Assembly: GCA_030146915.1 (NCBI GenBank)
Contig: JASLAT010000011.1
Span: forward strand, 1 to 64,000
Length of the DNA: 64,000 bases
Reading direction: 5' to 3'
Source: Tissierellales bacterium
Lineage (GTDB): Bacteria; Bacillota; Clostridia; Tissierellales; Tissierellaceae
Part shown: in pieces, positions 43,225 through 51,721 of the stretch
Layout of the letters: each line of letters starts with the position of its first letter
Numbering within the stretch: the first letter of the stretch is position 1
The notes under the pieces: generated by a model
What the model was told of the DNA's origin: nothing
The model's input: the letters and a program-made list of their open reading frames with translations, nothing else
The model's database searches: none
Made by a program: the position numbers and the translations under genes

Positions 43225-44196
43225 TTAAATTTTTTCTATTTCTATTTTTAAATCATTAATAATTTCCTGATTTTTTAATTGTTCCTTAATACATAAGATT
43301 ATATTATCTTTTTCAAATTTATTACCTAATAATGATTTTGATAGCTCATCAAAATTATCAACAATAATACTATCTGTATAAATTTTTGCTTTATTTATAA
43401 CACCAGAGTCAACTTCTAATAAAACTTCTATAATACCCCAGTCAAATTTTTTCTCAAATGCTACATTGTAGTTAGGGCTCTCTGAGTAAGTCCAATCCCA
43501 AGACTTATACTTATTAACCTTGTTCATTATTCTACAATTATTTTTAATTTTATCTTCTGTAATATATTTTGCTTCCTTAAAAGGGTATACTTTTTTAAAT
43601 GATCTTGATAAAGCTTCCTTTAAACTTTCAGCAGTTATTTTTTTATCTATCTGTGAAAGATTTAATACCCTAGACCTTACAGAATCAATACCTTTTGATT
43701 CTAGTTTTATTTTAGATACTGTTAAATAATTATTAAGTTTACTTAGATCTACATCTATTAATAAAGTGCCATGATGACAAAATATCTCTTCCTCTTCATA
43801 AAAGGCATTTCCTGAAATTTTTTTACCCTGAACCTCCAGATCATTTCTTCCATTAAATATAGCGTTTATACCTAAATATGATAAGGCTTCATTTACTATA
43901 TCAAAATTTTCCTCAATATTGTTCTTCTTTTTCTTGCTAATAATAGTGAAGTTAAGATTACCTAAATCATGAAAAACTGCCCCACCACCACTCCTTCTTC
44001 TAACTAAGTGAACATTATCCTCTCTTATTTTTGATATATTACATTCTTTATAAGGATTTTGGTTTCTACCTATAACTATAGTATTATCATTTTGCCATAG
44101 GTAAAGAGTATTTTTTCCTTCCTCTATTAAATATTCTTCTAGAGCTAAGTTGTATGCAGGATCAAAGCTATTTGAAACTATAAGTTGATTGTTCAT
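43225..44196 (-). CDS. lplA: Lipoate-protein ligase A
   Basis: A 323-residue ligase that activates lipoate with ATP and attaches it to lipoyl-domain lysines. It has VIGRNQNPYKECN, the lipoate/ATP loop RRRSGGGAVFHDLGNLNFT and the lysine segment GKKISGNAF, then a C-terminal accessory domain typical of LplA. It follows the lipoyl-domain dihydrolipoyl dehydrogenase gene by nine bases, so that protein is a probable substrate. Confidence 0.93.
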   Translation of the reverse strand: MNNQLIVSNSFDPAYNLALEEYLIEEGKNTLYLWQNDNTIVIGRNQNPYKECNISKIREDNVHLVRRRSGGGAVFHDLGNLNFTIISKKKKNNIEENFDIVNEALSYLGINAIFNGRNDLEVQGKKISGNAFYEEEEIFCHHGTLLIDVDLSKLNNYLTVSKIKLESKGIDSVRSRVLNLSQIDKKITAESLKEALSRSFKKVYPFKEAKYITEDKIKNNCRIMNKVNKYKSWDWTYSESPNYNVAFEKKFDWGIIEVLLEVDSGVINKAKIYTDSIIVDNFDELSKSLLGNKFEKDNIILCIKEQLKNQEIINDLKIEIEKI

Positions 44197-44205
44197 AATT
44201 TCCTC

Positions 44206-45891
44206 CTATTTATGAATAGCCTCTGCATCTAAATCTAAAATAGATTCAAACAGTACTTCTGATACTGTTGGATGAGCATAAACAACATCTTTGGCTTTAT
44301 CTATAGTTATCTTATTTGCAATTAAGTTAGTATAAGTGCTTAGAAGATCTGTAGCACCTAATCCTATTAAGGAAGCTCCTATAACTTCTCTAGTTTCTTT
44401 ATTTGCAATTACTTTTACAAAACCATTTGTTTCATCTTCTACTAAGGCTTTTCCATTAGCCATATATGGAAATTTACCTACTATATATTCTATACCTTCA
44501 TCTTTACAGTCCTTTTCACTCATTCCTACTAAGCCTATCTCTGGATCAGTAAATACTGCCTCCGGTATAGCGGAATAATCCATTTTTTTATCTAAACCCA
44601 GTATATTATCAACTGCTACAAGTCCTTGTTTTGATGCAACATGAGCCAGATTGTAAATATTGGTTGCATCTCCTATAGCATAAATATCTGGATTAGTTGT
44701 AAGCATTTTATCATCTACTTTTATTCCTCTTGTTTTTTCGGATATTTCTACATTTAATAAATTAAGATTTAAACCTTCTAAGTTAGGTTTCCTACCTGTT
44801 GCAATTGCTAATTTATCAGCGGTAACTATTTTTTCTTCACCTGCTTGTTCAATTATAACTGCTTTACCCCCACCAACTGTTGACTTTATTTCTTTAGTTG
44901 TAGCTCCTTCTATTAAATTTATACCATTGTCAAGAGCACTTTTTCTAACTACTTCGATTACGTCATCATCTAAATTAGGGAATATTGTATCTGATCTTTG
45001 AATTACAGTAACCTTAGTTCCTAATTTACTATAAATAAATGCAAATTCCATCGCTATTACTCTTCCACCTAAAATTATTAAAGACTCTGGAATCTCTCTT
45101 AACTCTAATAATTCATCAGAAGTTAAAATATCTTCTTCTAAAGCACCTGGAAAATTTGGTATAGATACCTTACTGCCTGTTGCTAAAATTAATTTTTCAA
45201 ATTTAACTAAAACTTTTTTATTTGCACAATCCACTTCTATAAGTTTTTCACTATGAGCTCTTCCTCTACCATATAAAACTTTTATTTTATTTTTTTCCAT
45301 ACTTGCCTGGATCCCTGAAACTAATGTTGAAACAACTTGGTCCTTTCTATCCATCACTTTTTCAATGGATAATTTAGCAGAAGTATTTTCTAACCCAAAA
45401 ATATCAGCTTTATCAAATAAATCCTTTATATAAGTACTCTGGACCATAGATTTAGTTGGGATACACCCTCTATTAAGACAAGTACCTCCTAGTTCATCTT
45501 CTTCTATAAGAATAACACTTTTACCTTTTTGACTTGCCCTTATAGCAGCTACATATCCTCCTGGACCTCCACCTAAAACAACAACTTCAGCAGATTCTTT
45601 CTCTTCTTTTTTGTCTGATGAATCATCATTAGTAGCTTTTATCGTTTCTTGACTATCTATTTTCATTATACCAATTACCTGGTCTTTTTTTACCTCTTCC
45701 CCTTCTTCTATATTCAGTTCCTTTAAGATACCTGCAAACTTAGATTTAAACTCACTGGCCCCTTTTTTTCCTTCTAAACTAAAAAGTACATCTCCTTCAT
45801 TTACTTCTTTTCCTACCTCTACATTTACTTTTCCAATTTTAGCACTAGGTTGAAAACCTGGTAAACTTTCTATTACTATTTTCTTTTCCAT
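44206..45891 (-). CDS. Dihydrolipoyl dehydrogenase with N-terminal lipoyl domain
   Basis: A 561-residue fusion. Residues 1-77 form a lipoyl domain (LEGKKGASEF, with K43 at the lipoylated turn), followed by a charged linker and a full flavoprotein: FAD motif VVVLGGGPGGYVAAIRASQ, redox disulfide C138 and C143 in GGTCLNRGCIPTKS, NAD motif and C-terminal AHPTVSEVLFES with the catalytic histidine. It reoxidises dihydrolipoyl groups. The start is ATG 45891, six bases after AGGAGG; the longer frame lacks a ribosome site. No E1 or E2 gene is adjacent, only lplA. The dehydrogenase or glycine cleavage complex it serves must lie elsewhere. Confidence 0.93.
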   Translation of the reverse strand: MEKKIVIESLPGFQPSAKIGKVNVEVGKEVNEGDVLFSLEGKKGASEFKSKFAGILKELNIEEGEEVKKDQVIGIMKIDSQETIKATNDDSSDKKEEKESAEVVVLGGGPGGYVAAIRASQKGKSVILIEEDELGGTCLNRGCIPTKSMVQSTYIKDLFDKADIFGLENTSAKLSIEKVMDRKDQVVSTLVSGIQASMEKNKIKVLYGRGRAHSEKLIEVDCANKKVLVKFEKLILATGSKVSIPNFPGALEEDILTSDELLELREIPESLIILGGRVIAMEFAFIYSKLGTKVTVIQRSDTIFPNLDDDVIEVVRKSALDNGINLIEGATTKEIKSTVGGGKAVIIEQAGEEKIVTADKLAIATGRKPNLEGLNLNLLNVEISEKTRGIKVDDKMLTTNPDIYAIGDATNIYNLAHVASKQGLVAVDNILGLDKKMDYSAIPEAVFTDPEIGLVGMSEKDCKDEGIEYIVGKFPYMANGKALVEDETNGFVKVIANKETREVIGASLIGLGATDLLSTYTNLIANKITIDKAKDVVYAHPTVSEVLFESILDLDAEAIHK

Positions 45892-45937
45892 TAAAATCCT
45901 CCTAATAATACATTTTTCCAAATTGTGTAACATTTTA

Positions 45938-45966
45938 ATGATATAATAGTTAATTTTTTTTGTCAA
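45938..45966 (-). promoter_or_regulatory. Promoter of the lipoyl dehydrogenase-lplA operon
   Basis: On the minus strand TTGACA (45961-45966) is 17 bases from TATCAT (45938-45943), giving a start near 45931 and a 40-base leader, which supports the ATG at 45891. Confidence 0.7.
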
Positions 45967-46087
45967 TCCATCTTAAAAGTTGATATTAACAAGCTTTAAG
46001 ACCGGTTATATTTGTCACTCTTATTAATTTTTCAGATTAAATATGCTGCTTATTAGAAAATATATGATGTAGATAATTTTATATTTT

Positions 46088-46123
46088 AATCTAAATATAG
46101 TTTTTTTAAACTAAATTTAGATT
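46088..46123. promoter_or_regulatory. 16-bp inverted repeat in the divergent lipoyl dehydrogenase/OsmC region
   Basis: AATCTAAATATAGTTT (46088-46103) faces its complement at 46108-46123 with one mismatch and a four-T centre. It lies between two divergent promoters, with no gene to terminate, so an operator is more likely than a terminator. The rest of the 45892-46233 gap shows only the two promoters. Confidence 0.5.
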
Positions 46124-46168
46124 GATATCAAATTGTATAGAATTTTTTTTATATTCTTTTTTTATTTA

Positions 46169-46197
46169 TTGAATCAATAATTTTTATATGATACTAT
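46169..46197 (+). promoter_or_regulatory. Promoter of the OsmC gene
   Basis: TTGAAT (46169-46174), 17 bases, then TACTAT (46192-46197); the start falls about 30 bases before the ATG. Confidence 0.65.
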
Positions 46198-46233
46198 ATA
46201 ACTCTAACATTTATATTAAGGAGGAATTTATTT

Positions 46234-46674
46234 ATGGCAGATGTAAAATTTAATGCAGTAGTAGAAGCGAAAGATGGATTAACTATGTCTTGTAAATCTA
46301 GAGATTTTGAAATTACTCTTGATGAGCCAACAGATCTTGGAGGTAATGATCTGGGTATGAATCCAGTAGAGTGTTTATTAAACGCTATAGGAGCTTGTAA
46401 AGCTATTGTAGCTAGAAGTTTTGCACCAGCTTTTGATATTAATATAAGTAATATTAAAGTTGAAGTTGAAGGTACATTAAATACTGATGGATTTATGGGC
46501 CTAGATGAAAATGCAAAAATAGGCTTTTCTAATTTAGAGACTAACTATTATTTTGAATCAGATGCAGATGATTCAAAACTTGAAGAATTTATTAAATTTG
46601 TTGATGGTAATTGTCCAGTTATGGATACTATAATAAATACACCAAGTATAGAATCAAAATTAAACAGATTATAG
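46234..46674 (+). CDS. OsmC family peroxiredoxin-like protein
   Basis: A 146-residue OsmC/Ohr-family protein. The two redox cysteines are C55 in IGACKAIV and C127 in GNCPVMDTI. Such proteins reduce organic hydroperoxides or bind reactive small molecules with dithiol, often dihydrolipoyl, support. Its divergent neighbour is a lipoyl-domain dihydrolipoyl dehydrogenase, an appealing but unproven electron source. AAGGAGG precedes the ATG. Confidence 0.92.
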   Translation: MADVKFNAVVEAKDGLTMSCKSRDFEITLDEPTDLGGNDLGMNPVECLLNAIGACKAIVARSFAPAFDINISNIKVEVEGTLNTDGFMGLDENAKIGFSNLETNYYFESDADDSKLEEFIKFVDGNCPVMDTIINTPSIESKLNRL

Positions 46675-46687
46675 TTTAAAAACAACT

Positions 46688-46724
46688 AAAACCTTGCTAA
46701 TTAAATAATAGTTAGCAAGGTTTT
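46688..46724 (+). terminator. Terminator of the OsmC gene
   Basis: A perfect 13-bp stem AAAACCTTGCTAA with TTAGCAAGGTTTT shortly after the stop codon. Confidence 0.85.
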
Positions 46725-46797
46725 ACTTTATCTATAATTAAAAACCTACCTTATAGTTATAAACCTTTTAATTAACCCATGCTAGATTTCACTTTTC

Positions 46798-47865
46798 CTA
46801 CCTATTTCTAGTTTTATAGTATTCATAATCGATACCCCTATAAAGAGCGTATTGCTTAGCTCTTCCTTTTATAATAATATTCGTGTTTCTAAGCTCTTCT
46901 AAATTTTTTACAGATAAAAGATACATATGCATCTTTATTTCTTCTATCCATTTATTTAATATTATAATTGTAGTTTTTAATCCATGATTCCTAATATTAT
47001 CTACAATAGGCTGAGTAATTCCAACTGCTTTAGCGCCTAATGCTAAACACTTTAATATATCAGATGAATTTCTTATTCCAGAACTAACTAGTATTTCCAT
47101 ACTGTCGATATAATCTTTAGACTCTAAAAGAGATAGAACTGCAGATTGTCCGTAATCTTCTAAAAAACTATACTGTTTATTATTTATACTAAAACTAATA
47201 GTCCTATCTAAATTATTACCGCTATAACCTGATATATCAATTGTTTTTACTCCTATTGACTTTAACCTTCTCAAAGTTTCTCTCTTTATAGAATTCCCTG
47301 TTTCTTTTACAAGTATTGGATATTTTAGAGACCTTATTAAATTTTTAAGACTTATAAATCTTGATGATACCTTAGTAATTCTCTCTGGAACAGCCACTTC
47401 CTTTAAAAAGTCTAATTCAACCTGTAATGCTTTAAAATCTAATAAATCCTTTTCACTAAATAATAATTTAGCCTTATAATCATTAGCTAAATTCACTATA
47501 TAATTAGTACTATTAAACTTTTTATTCATTAAAGATCTTTCTGAAATAACTTGGTTATCTATTTTTAAACTCTCATTGTAATCTACTAAATTTTTTATAG
47601 ATGAGATTAAAGTTAGTCCAGTTTCCTTTGCTATTAAGTTTAATTGAGAATTTATTAACCTTATCTTATCACTATCACCTTTTACTGTATTTATAAATAT
47701 AGGTTTATCTAGTTTTATTCCTAATATAGTAGTAGATATGTCTATATTATTATAACTTACTCTTCCGAATCTATTAACCTTTATATTTAGACTATCAAAA
47801 TCTGATTCAAACATTTCATTTAAAACTCTATTTAATAACTTACTATGCTCTTTTTTAGCCTTCAT
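46798..47865 (-). CDS. Divergent type 2 isopentenyl-diphosphate isomerase-like FMN protein
   Basis: A 355-residue protein with the TIM-barrel plan of type 2 IPP isomerase (Fni): N-terminal KAKKEH, ILVKETGNSIKRETLRRL, GVKTIDISGYSGNN, and VSSGIRNSSDILKCLALGAK for phosphate/FMN binding. Several family motifs are changed: MTGG is TVKGD, GSQ is SSI, and the catalytic H-x-N-x2-QE stretch reads LQVELDFLKEV, with lysine at the catalytic glutamine and glutamate at the histidine. It may be inactive as an isomerase or do another FMN reaction. The start is ATG 47865 after AAGGAGA. It is monocistronic with no isoprenoid gene nearby. Confidence 0.72.
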   Translation of the reverse strand: MKAKKEHSKLLNRVLNEMFESDFDSLNIKVNRFGRVSYNNIDISTTILGIKLDKPIFINTVKGDSDKIRLINSQLNLIAKETGLTLISSIKNLVDYNESLKIDNQVISERSLMNKKFNSTNYIVNLANDYKAKLLFSEKDLLDFKALQVELDFLKEVAVPERITKVSSRFISLKNLIRSLKYPILVKETGNSIKRETLRRLKSIGVKTIDISGYSGNNLDRTISFSINNKQYSFLEDYGQSAVLSLLESKDYIDSMEILVSSGIRNSSDILKCLALGAKAVGITQPIVDNIRNHGLKTTIIILNKWIEEIKMHMYLLSVKNLEELRNTNIIIKGRAKQYALYRGIDYEYYKTRNR

Positions 47866-48084
47866 ATAGACTCTCCTTTTCATATTTAAATGTTTAGAAT
47901 ATAAATTACAAATCTAATATGTCTATAACTAATCTCATTCTTCAAAATATAGCAAAATACTTGTTTGAATTTTCCGACTTTATCATATTTATATTATATC
48001 TACTAAGGTATTATTAATACTGGTCTTTTTTTGCTTATTTATAAAACCTACTATCAGTATATTCAAAGAATCTTAAGTTTACAG

Positions 48085-48125
48085 TAAAATAAAACCCCTT
48101 AATTCCATATCGGAATTAAAGGGTT
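48085..48125 (-). terminator. Terminator of the NfrB-like glycosyltransferase gene
   Basis: AACCCCTTAATTCC (48093-48106) pairs with GGAATTAAAGGGTT (48112-48125), followed on the minus strand by TTTTATTTT. Confidence 0.85.
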
Positions 48126-48148
48126 AGAATAATATGGGGCTTCTTATT

Positions 48149-50134
48149 TTAAGAAATATTTTTTAATAATCCCATTTTATCTAAAGTCTGCTCTATTTGA
48201 TGATCTTTTTCAGTATAATTTAATGCTATTAAAGCCTGTTCAATGTTTATATAGTTCTTTTCTAAATATTGTCTTATTTTCACTACTTTATTATAATAAG
48301 ATTTTTCGATATTTGGGTGATTTAAAGACTCTATAATTCTAGTACTACTGCTATATATATATATTATATTTTTATTATTTACTAATTGTTCAATTTTTCT
48401 TTTATCTGAATCCAAGCTTGTAATGACATAATTTACACCATTTAACTTTATCAAAGGTATGACTTTTAAATCTAAAAGTACATTCTTAGAAAAATTTGAT
48501 ATATACTCATATGCAACTTTTCCTGGCTTCACCTTAAGATATGTTTTACCTTCTAATTCACATTTTATTCTTACAAAAGTATCATCTAATATTAGCTCCC
48601 TCTCTTTTAAAACGTCTTCAAATTTCTTATTAGATAATACTGCTTGCCTTTGTATATGCTTTATTTCATTCTTATCTAGGTATCCTCGATAAAGTAAGAT
48701 ATCTGAAAAATTCATCCTGTGTCTTTCTAAAACCTTCTCTTCTAAAAAGTCATGCTCAGTCTTACTCCACTTAACCTTTCTTTTATTTTTATTTGTTTTT
48801 AAACTAAATCTTGTTAACCAAGCATTTACTGTTGAATGAAAATTAATAATATTACCCATAACTAACCTAATTGGCATTATTGGTGGTAAAAGAGTGCTTA
48901 TTATAGCAGATCTATATCCATATACACTCTTTATAGCTGTAAATCTTAGTAGTTGCCTTTCCAACATTATTAAGGTTAATACAATCATTAAATACCAGGA
49001 TAAGCTACCCTTAGGATAAACTACAGGTAGGTCAATGAAAAATGAAAGTATAAAATAAATAAAATTTAAATAGCCTGGTCCTAATAATAAGTTCCCGAAT
49101 TTAGCCTTCCAATCTTTATACAGACTATATTTTGACTGAAAGTTTAACTTATCACTTTTAAAAATATCCTTCATACTAAAACTTTGCATAGTTATACCAT
49201 AAATCCATCTAGTTTTTTGTCTAACAGCTGCTCTGTAACTTGAAGGAAACATGCTTCTAGTTGCTACAAATTCTCTAACTATTTTTCCTTTCTTGTTAAC
49301 TCTCTTAATATTTTCCAAAGCATATTTAACCGGAAAACCCATCTTACTTATTTCTAAAGATAATTTATAATCCTCTGTTAAACTTCCTACTGGAAAAATA
49401 TTATAGTCAGGAAATGCTTCTAGAACATCTCTTCTCAAAACAAATCCTGTTCCAGCAGAAGGTACAAAAGCATTTAGTTTAGTCCTTGCAAAAAGTAATC
49501 TATAATGATTTTCGGCAAACTCGTCTAAATAAGTTCCTGATATTAAGTTTTTCCATATATTGTTAAAACTAGATTCTTCTTGTAATGGAAAAACTGGCAT
49601 CTGTATAGCTGGATATTGTTCAAGTAAATAATTTTCAAGTCTAAATTCAAAAGGATGAATTAAATCTTCTGAGTCATGAACTATTAAAGCAGAGAACTCT
49701 ACCTTATTTTCTTCTTCAAAGGTGTATATATTCTTTATTATATTATTTAAATTATCTGCTTTAGAACTTGGCCCATCTAAAACATGTACCACTTTATGAA
49801 CATTTTTATAATTCTTTACTAATTCATCAGCTACTCTCTGAGTCTCAGGATCATTAGGATAGACACCTAAAAAAATATGATACATCGATCTAGGGTACTG
49901 ACTAGACTTTATCATATTTTCAACAACTTCTTTTAGTACATTCTCTTCATTGTATGCAGCAATCATTATCCCAAGCATTTTAGGCGGAATAGCCTCAACA
50001 TCTTTAACGTCAATCCCAGTTCTTTTTAATTTTCCTGTCAATCTTTTAAATAAATACACTATGTCCCAAATTAAATCATCAAGCCCTACAAAAATAACTA
50101 AAATAACGAATATTAATCCTATATTATAAATCAT
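48149..50134 (-). CDS. NfrB-like membrane glycosyltransferase with MshEN domain
   Basis: A 661-residue protein: N-terminal helix, GT2-type glycosyltransferase domain (about 50-300, with MIAAYNEENVLKEVV, HDSEDLIHP as the DxD region, and the RQKTRWIYGI acceptor motif), then membrane helices (about 350-430). The C-terminal part from about 470 resembles MshEN/T2SSE_N domains (SDILLYRGYLDKNEIKHIQR...KKFEDVLKE). E. coli NfrB has this build: a glycosyltransferase for a surface glycan controlled by c-di-GMP bound at MshEN. By analogy this enzyme makes an envelope polysaccharide under second-messenger control. No glycan partner genes are adjacent. AAAGGAG precedes the ATG. Confidence 0.85.
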   Translation of the reverse strand: MIYNIGLIFVILVIFVGLDDLIWDIVYLFKRLTGKLKRTGIDVKDVEAIPPKMLGIMIAAYNEENVLKEVVENMIKSSQYPRSMYHIFLGVYPNDPETQRVADELVKNYKNVHKVVHVLDGPSSKADNLNNIIKNIYTFEEENKVEFSALIVHDSEDLIHPFEFRLENYLLEQYPAIQMPVFPLQEESSFNNIWKNLISGTYLDEFAENHYRLLFARTKLNAFVPSAGTGFVLRRDVLEAFPDYNIFPVGSLTEDYKLSLEISKMGFPVKYALENIKRVNKKGKIVREFVATRSMFPSSYRAAVRQKTRWIYGITMQSFSMKDIFKSDKLNFQSKYSLYKDWKAKFGNLLLGPGYLNFIYFILSFFIDLPVVYPKGSLSWYLMIVLTLIMLERQLLRFTAIKSVYGYRSAIISTLLPPIMPIRLVMGNIINFHSTVNAWLTRFSLKTNKNKRKVKWSKTEHDFLEEKVLERHRMNFSDILLYRGYLDKNEIKHIQRQAVLSNKKFEDVLKERELILDDTFVRIKCELEGKTYLKVKPGKVAYEYISNFSKNVLLDLKVIPLIKLNGVNYVITSLDSDKRKIEQLVNNKNIIYIYSSSTRIIESLNHPNIEKSYYNKVVKIRQYLEKNYINIEQALIALNYTEKDHQIEQTLDKMGLLKNIS

Positions 50135-50251
50135 ATCAATCTCCTTTAAGTTTAATAGTTATATTATACACAAATTTATTTTATTTTGTATTAATTTATT
50201 AATGCATAGAACTGAAATTTAAAGGTATATGTAAAATAAGGAGGTTATAAT

Positions 50252-51013
50252 ATGAAAAATAAAAATAATATTATAAAAAATTTAGTCATAATCGGATTTA
50301 TCTTAATGGTAGCAGTAAATATATTAGCTAATACTATTCCTATAAACAATCAAACGACTGGTGAAGTGTCTGACTCTTACCCTAATTTATTTGCTCCTGC
50401 AGGATATACTTTTAGTATATGGGGCTTAATTTATCTGTTACTAGGTATTTATAGTTTCTATCAAATCAAACTTAATCCAAAAAACTATAAATACTTAAAT
50501 CAATTAAATATTTATTTCTTTATTTCTTCTATTTTTAATATATTATGGATTTTATCATGGCACTATAATTTAATAGGTCCTTCAACTCTATTTATATTAT
50601 TAATATTTTTCTCACTTTATAAAATAAATGAATTAATTGATTTAGAAGATAAAGGGATATTTAAAGAAAAATTTATTTTTCCAGCTTTTAGAATATACTA
50701 TGGATGGATAACAGTCGCTTCTCTTGCTAACATTGTAACATTTTTAGTAAGCATTGGATTTAATGGCACTAATGAATTAGCAAATATTATATTTTTAATT
50801 TTAGGATTAGTAATATTAATATTTCTAGCCCTGAAAAATAAAAGTCCTATTTATTCTCTAACTGGCACTTGGGCTTATACAGGTATTTTATATAAACATC
50901 TAACCTACTTTAATTTACAATATAAGTATATAGTATTAACTTTAATAGCCAGCATACTAATACTTCTAACTTTTACCTTCAATTCATATAGGGCTAAAAA
51001 ACTATCTATATAA
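50252..51013 (+). CDS. TspO/MBR-related tryptophan-rich sensory protein
   Basis: A 253-residue membrane protein with about seven hydrophobic helices. The segment LFAPAGYTFSIWGLIYLLLG and the later YYGWITVASLANI are typical of the TspO-related tryptophan-rich sensory protein family, longer than classical five-helix TspO of about 160 residues. Family members bind porphyrins or related ligands; the role here is unknown. AAGGAGG precedes the ATG. Twenty-one bases of its leader (50224-50244) are identical to the DsrE leader (37108-37128). Confidence 0.78.
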   Translation: MKNKNNIIKNLVIIGFILMVAVNILANTIPINNQTTGEVSDSYPNLFAPAGYTFSIWGLIYLLLGIYSFYQIKLNPKNYKYLNQLNIYFFISSIFNILWILSWHYNLIGPSTLFILLIFFSLYKINELIDLEDKGIFKEKFIFPAFRIYYGWITVASLANIVTFLVSIGFNGTNELANIIFLILGLVILIFLALKNKSPIYSLTGTWAYTGILYKHLTYFNLQYKYIVLTLIASILILLTFTFNSYRAKKLSI

Positions 51014-51024
51014 ATACAATATAA

Positions 51025-51060
51025 AAATAAAGCGAGTAATTCGCTTTATTTTATTTTTTT
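51025..51060. terminator. Bidirectional terminator after the TspO-like gene
   Basis: AAATAAAGCGA (51025-51035) pairs with TCGCTTTATTT (51041-51051), T-rich on both ends, overlapping the stop of the convergent gene. Confidence 0.85.
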
Positions 51061-51509
51061 ATCATATTTACTATGTTAGAGATTATTCCCATGTTAGACT
51101 CATTATTAATAAACTTATTAATATTATTAGCACTTAACAATTCAGTAGCTACACTATTTATACTCTGAAAAGTTTTTAAGTTTAAACCAACATCCTCTAG
51201 TTTCTCCTCTCCACTATTAACTATAGATTTTTCTGCTAGTTTACCAGAATTAATTAAGTTATCAGCAAGTCCTAAAGCATCATTTATAACGGACTCATTT
51301 ATACCAAGCTTGTTTATTAAAACTTGTAACTGACCTAGCTTGTTTAGATCCTTTCCTATGGTTTGCATATTTTTAAATATGTCTATTCCTAAGTTTAAAT
51401 CTTTTATAGATTTTTTCTGTAGATCCTCGTTAGGATAATTAATAAAAGTACTTGATATATTATTTAATCCATTAGCTATTGAAATAATGTTATTTACCTT
51501 ATCTTTCAT
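51051..51509 (-). CDS. Hypothetical all-helical protein
   Basis: A 152-residue protein I cannot name. It has no signal or membrane helix, is rich in Asn, Ile, Leu and Lys, and appears all-helical with heptad-like spacing (IGKDLNKLGQLQVLINKLG, ALGLADNLINSGKL). It could be a coiled-coil or surface-associated factor. AAGGAGA precedes the ATG, it has a terminator, and codon use is like its neighbours, so it is probably expressed. It is convergent with the TspO-like gene. Confidence 0.6.
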   Translation of the reverse strand: MKDKVNNIISIANGLNNISSTFINYPNEDLQKKSIKDLNLGIDIFKNMQTIGKDLNKLGQLQVLINKLGINESVINDALGLADNLINSGKLAEKSIVNSGEEKLEDVGLNLKTFQSINSVATELLSANNINKFINNESNMGIISNIVNMIKK

Positions 51510-51650
51510 ATAAGTCTCCTTTATTTTGAATTTTGTCTCAAAGTAATGATACCTTTATAAATATTTTTTAAACTATTTATAAGATTTTGCTAAATCGATT
51601 GAATATCTATTTAATATTTAAGTTATTAAATTTACGATACTCATTTACTT

Positions 51651-51679
51651 TTGTAATTTCTTTTAAAAAATACTATACT
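51651..51679 (+). promoter_or_regulatory. Promoter of the DUF4317 gene
   Basis: TTGTAA (51651-51656), 17 bases, then TATACT (51674-51679). The start is about 35 bases before the ATG at 51722. Confidence 0.65.
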
Positions 51680-51721
51680 TATATATGAAATTTAATATTA
51701 TAGTAAGAATGTGAGGTCATT

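Noticed and set aside
45892..45966. N-terminal 25-residue extension of the lipoyl dehydrogenase
   Set aside because: It crosses the predicted promoter and lacks a ribosome site; AGGAGG supports ATG 45891.
46088..46123. Rho-independent terminator
   Set aside because: Both neighbouring genes diverge from it and no T run follows, so an operator is more sensible.
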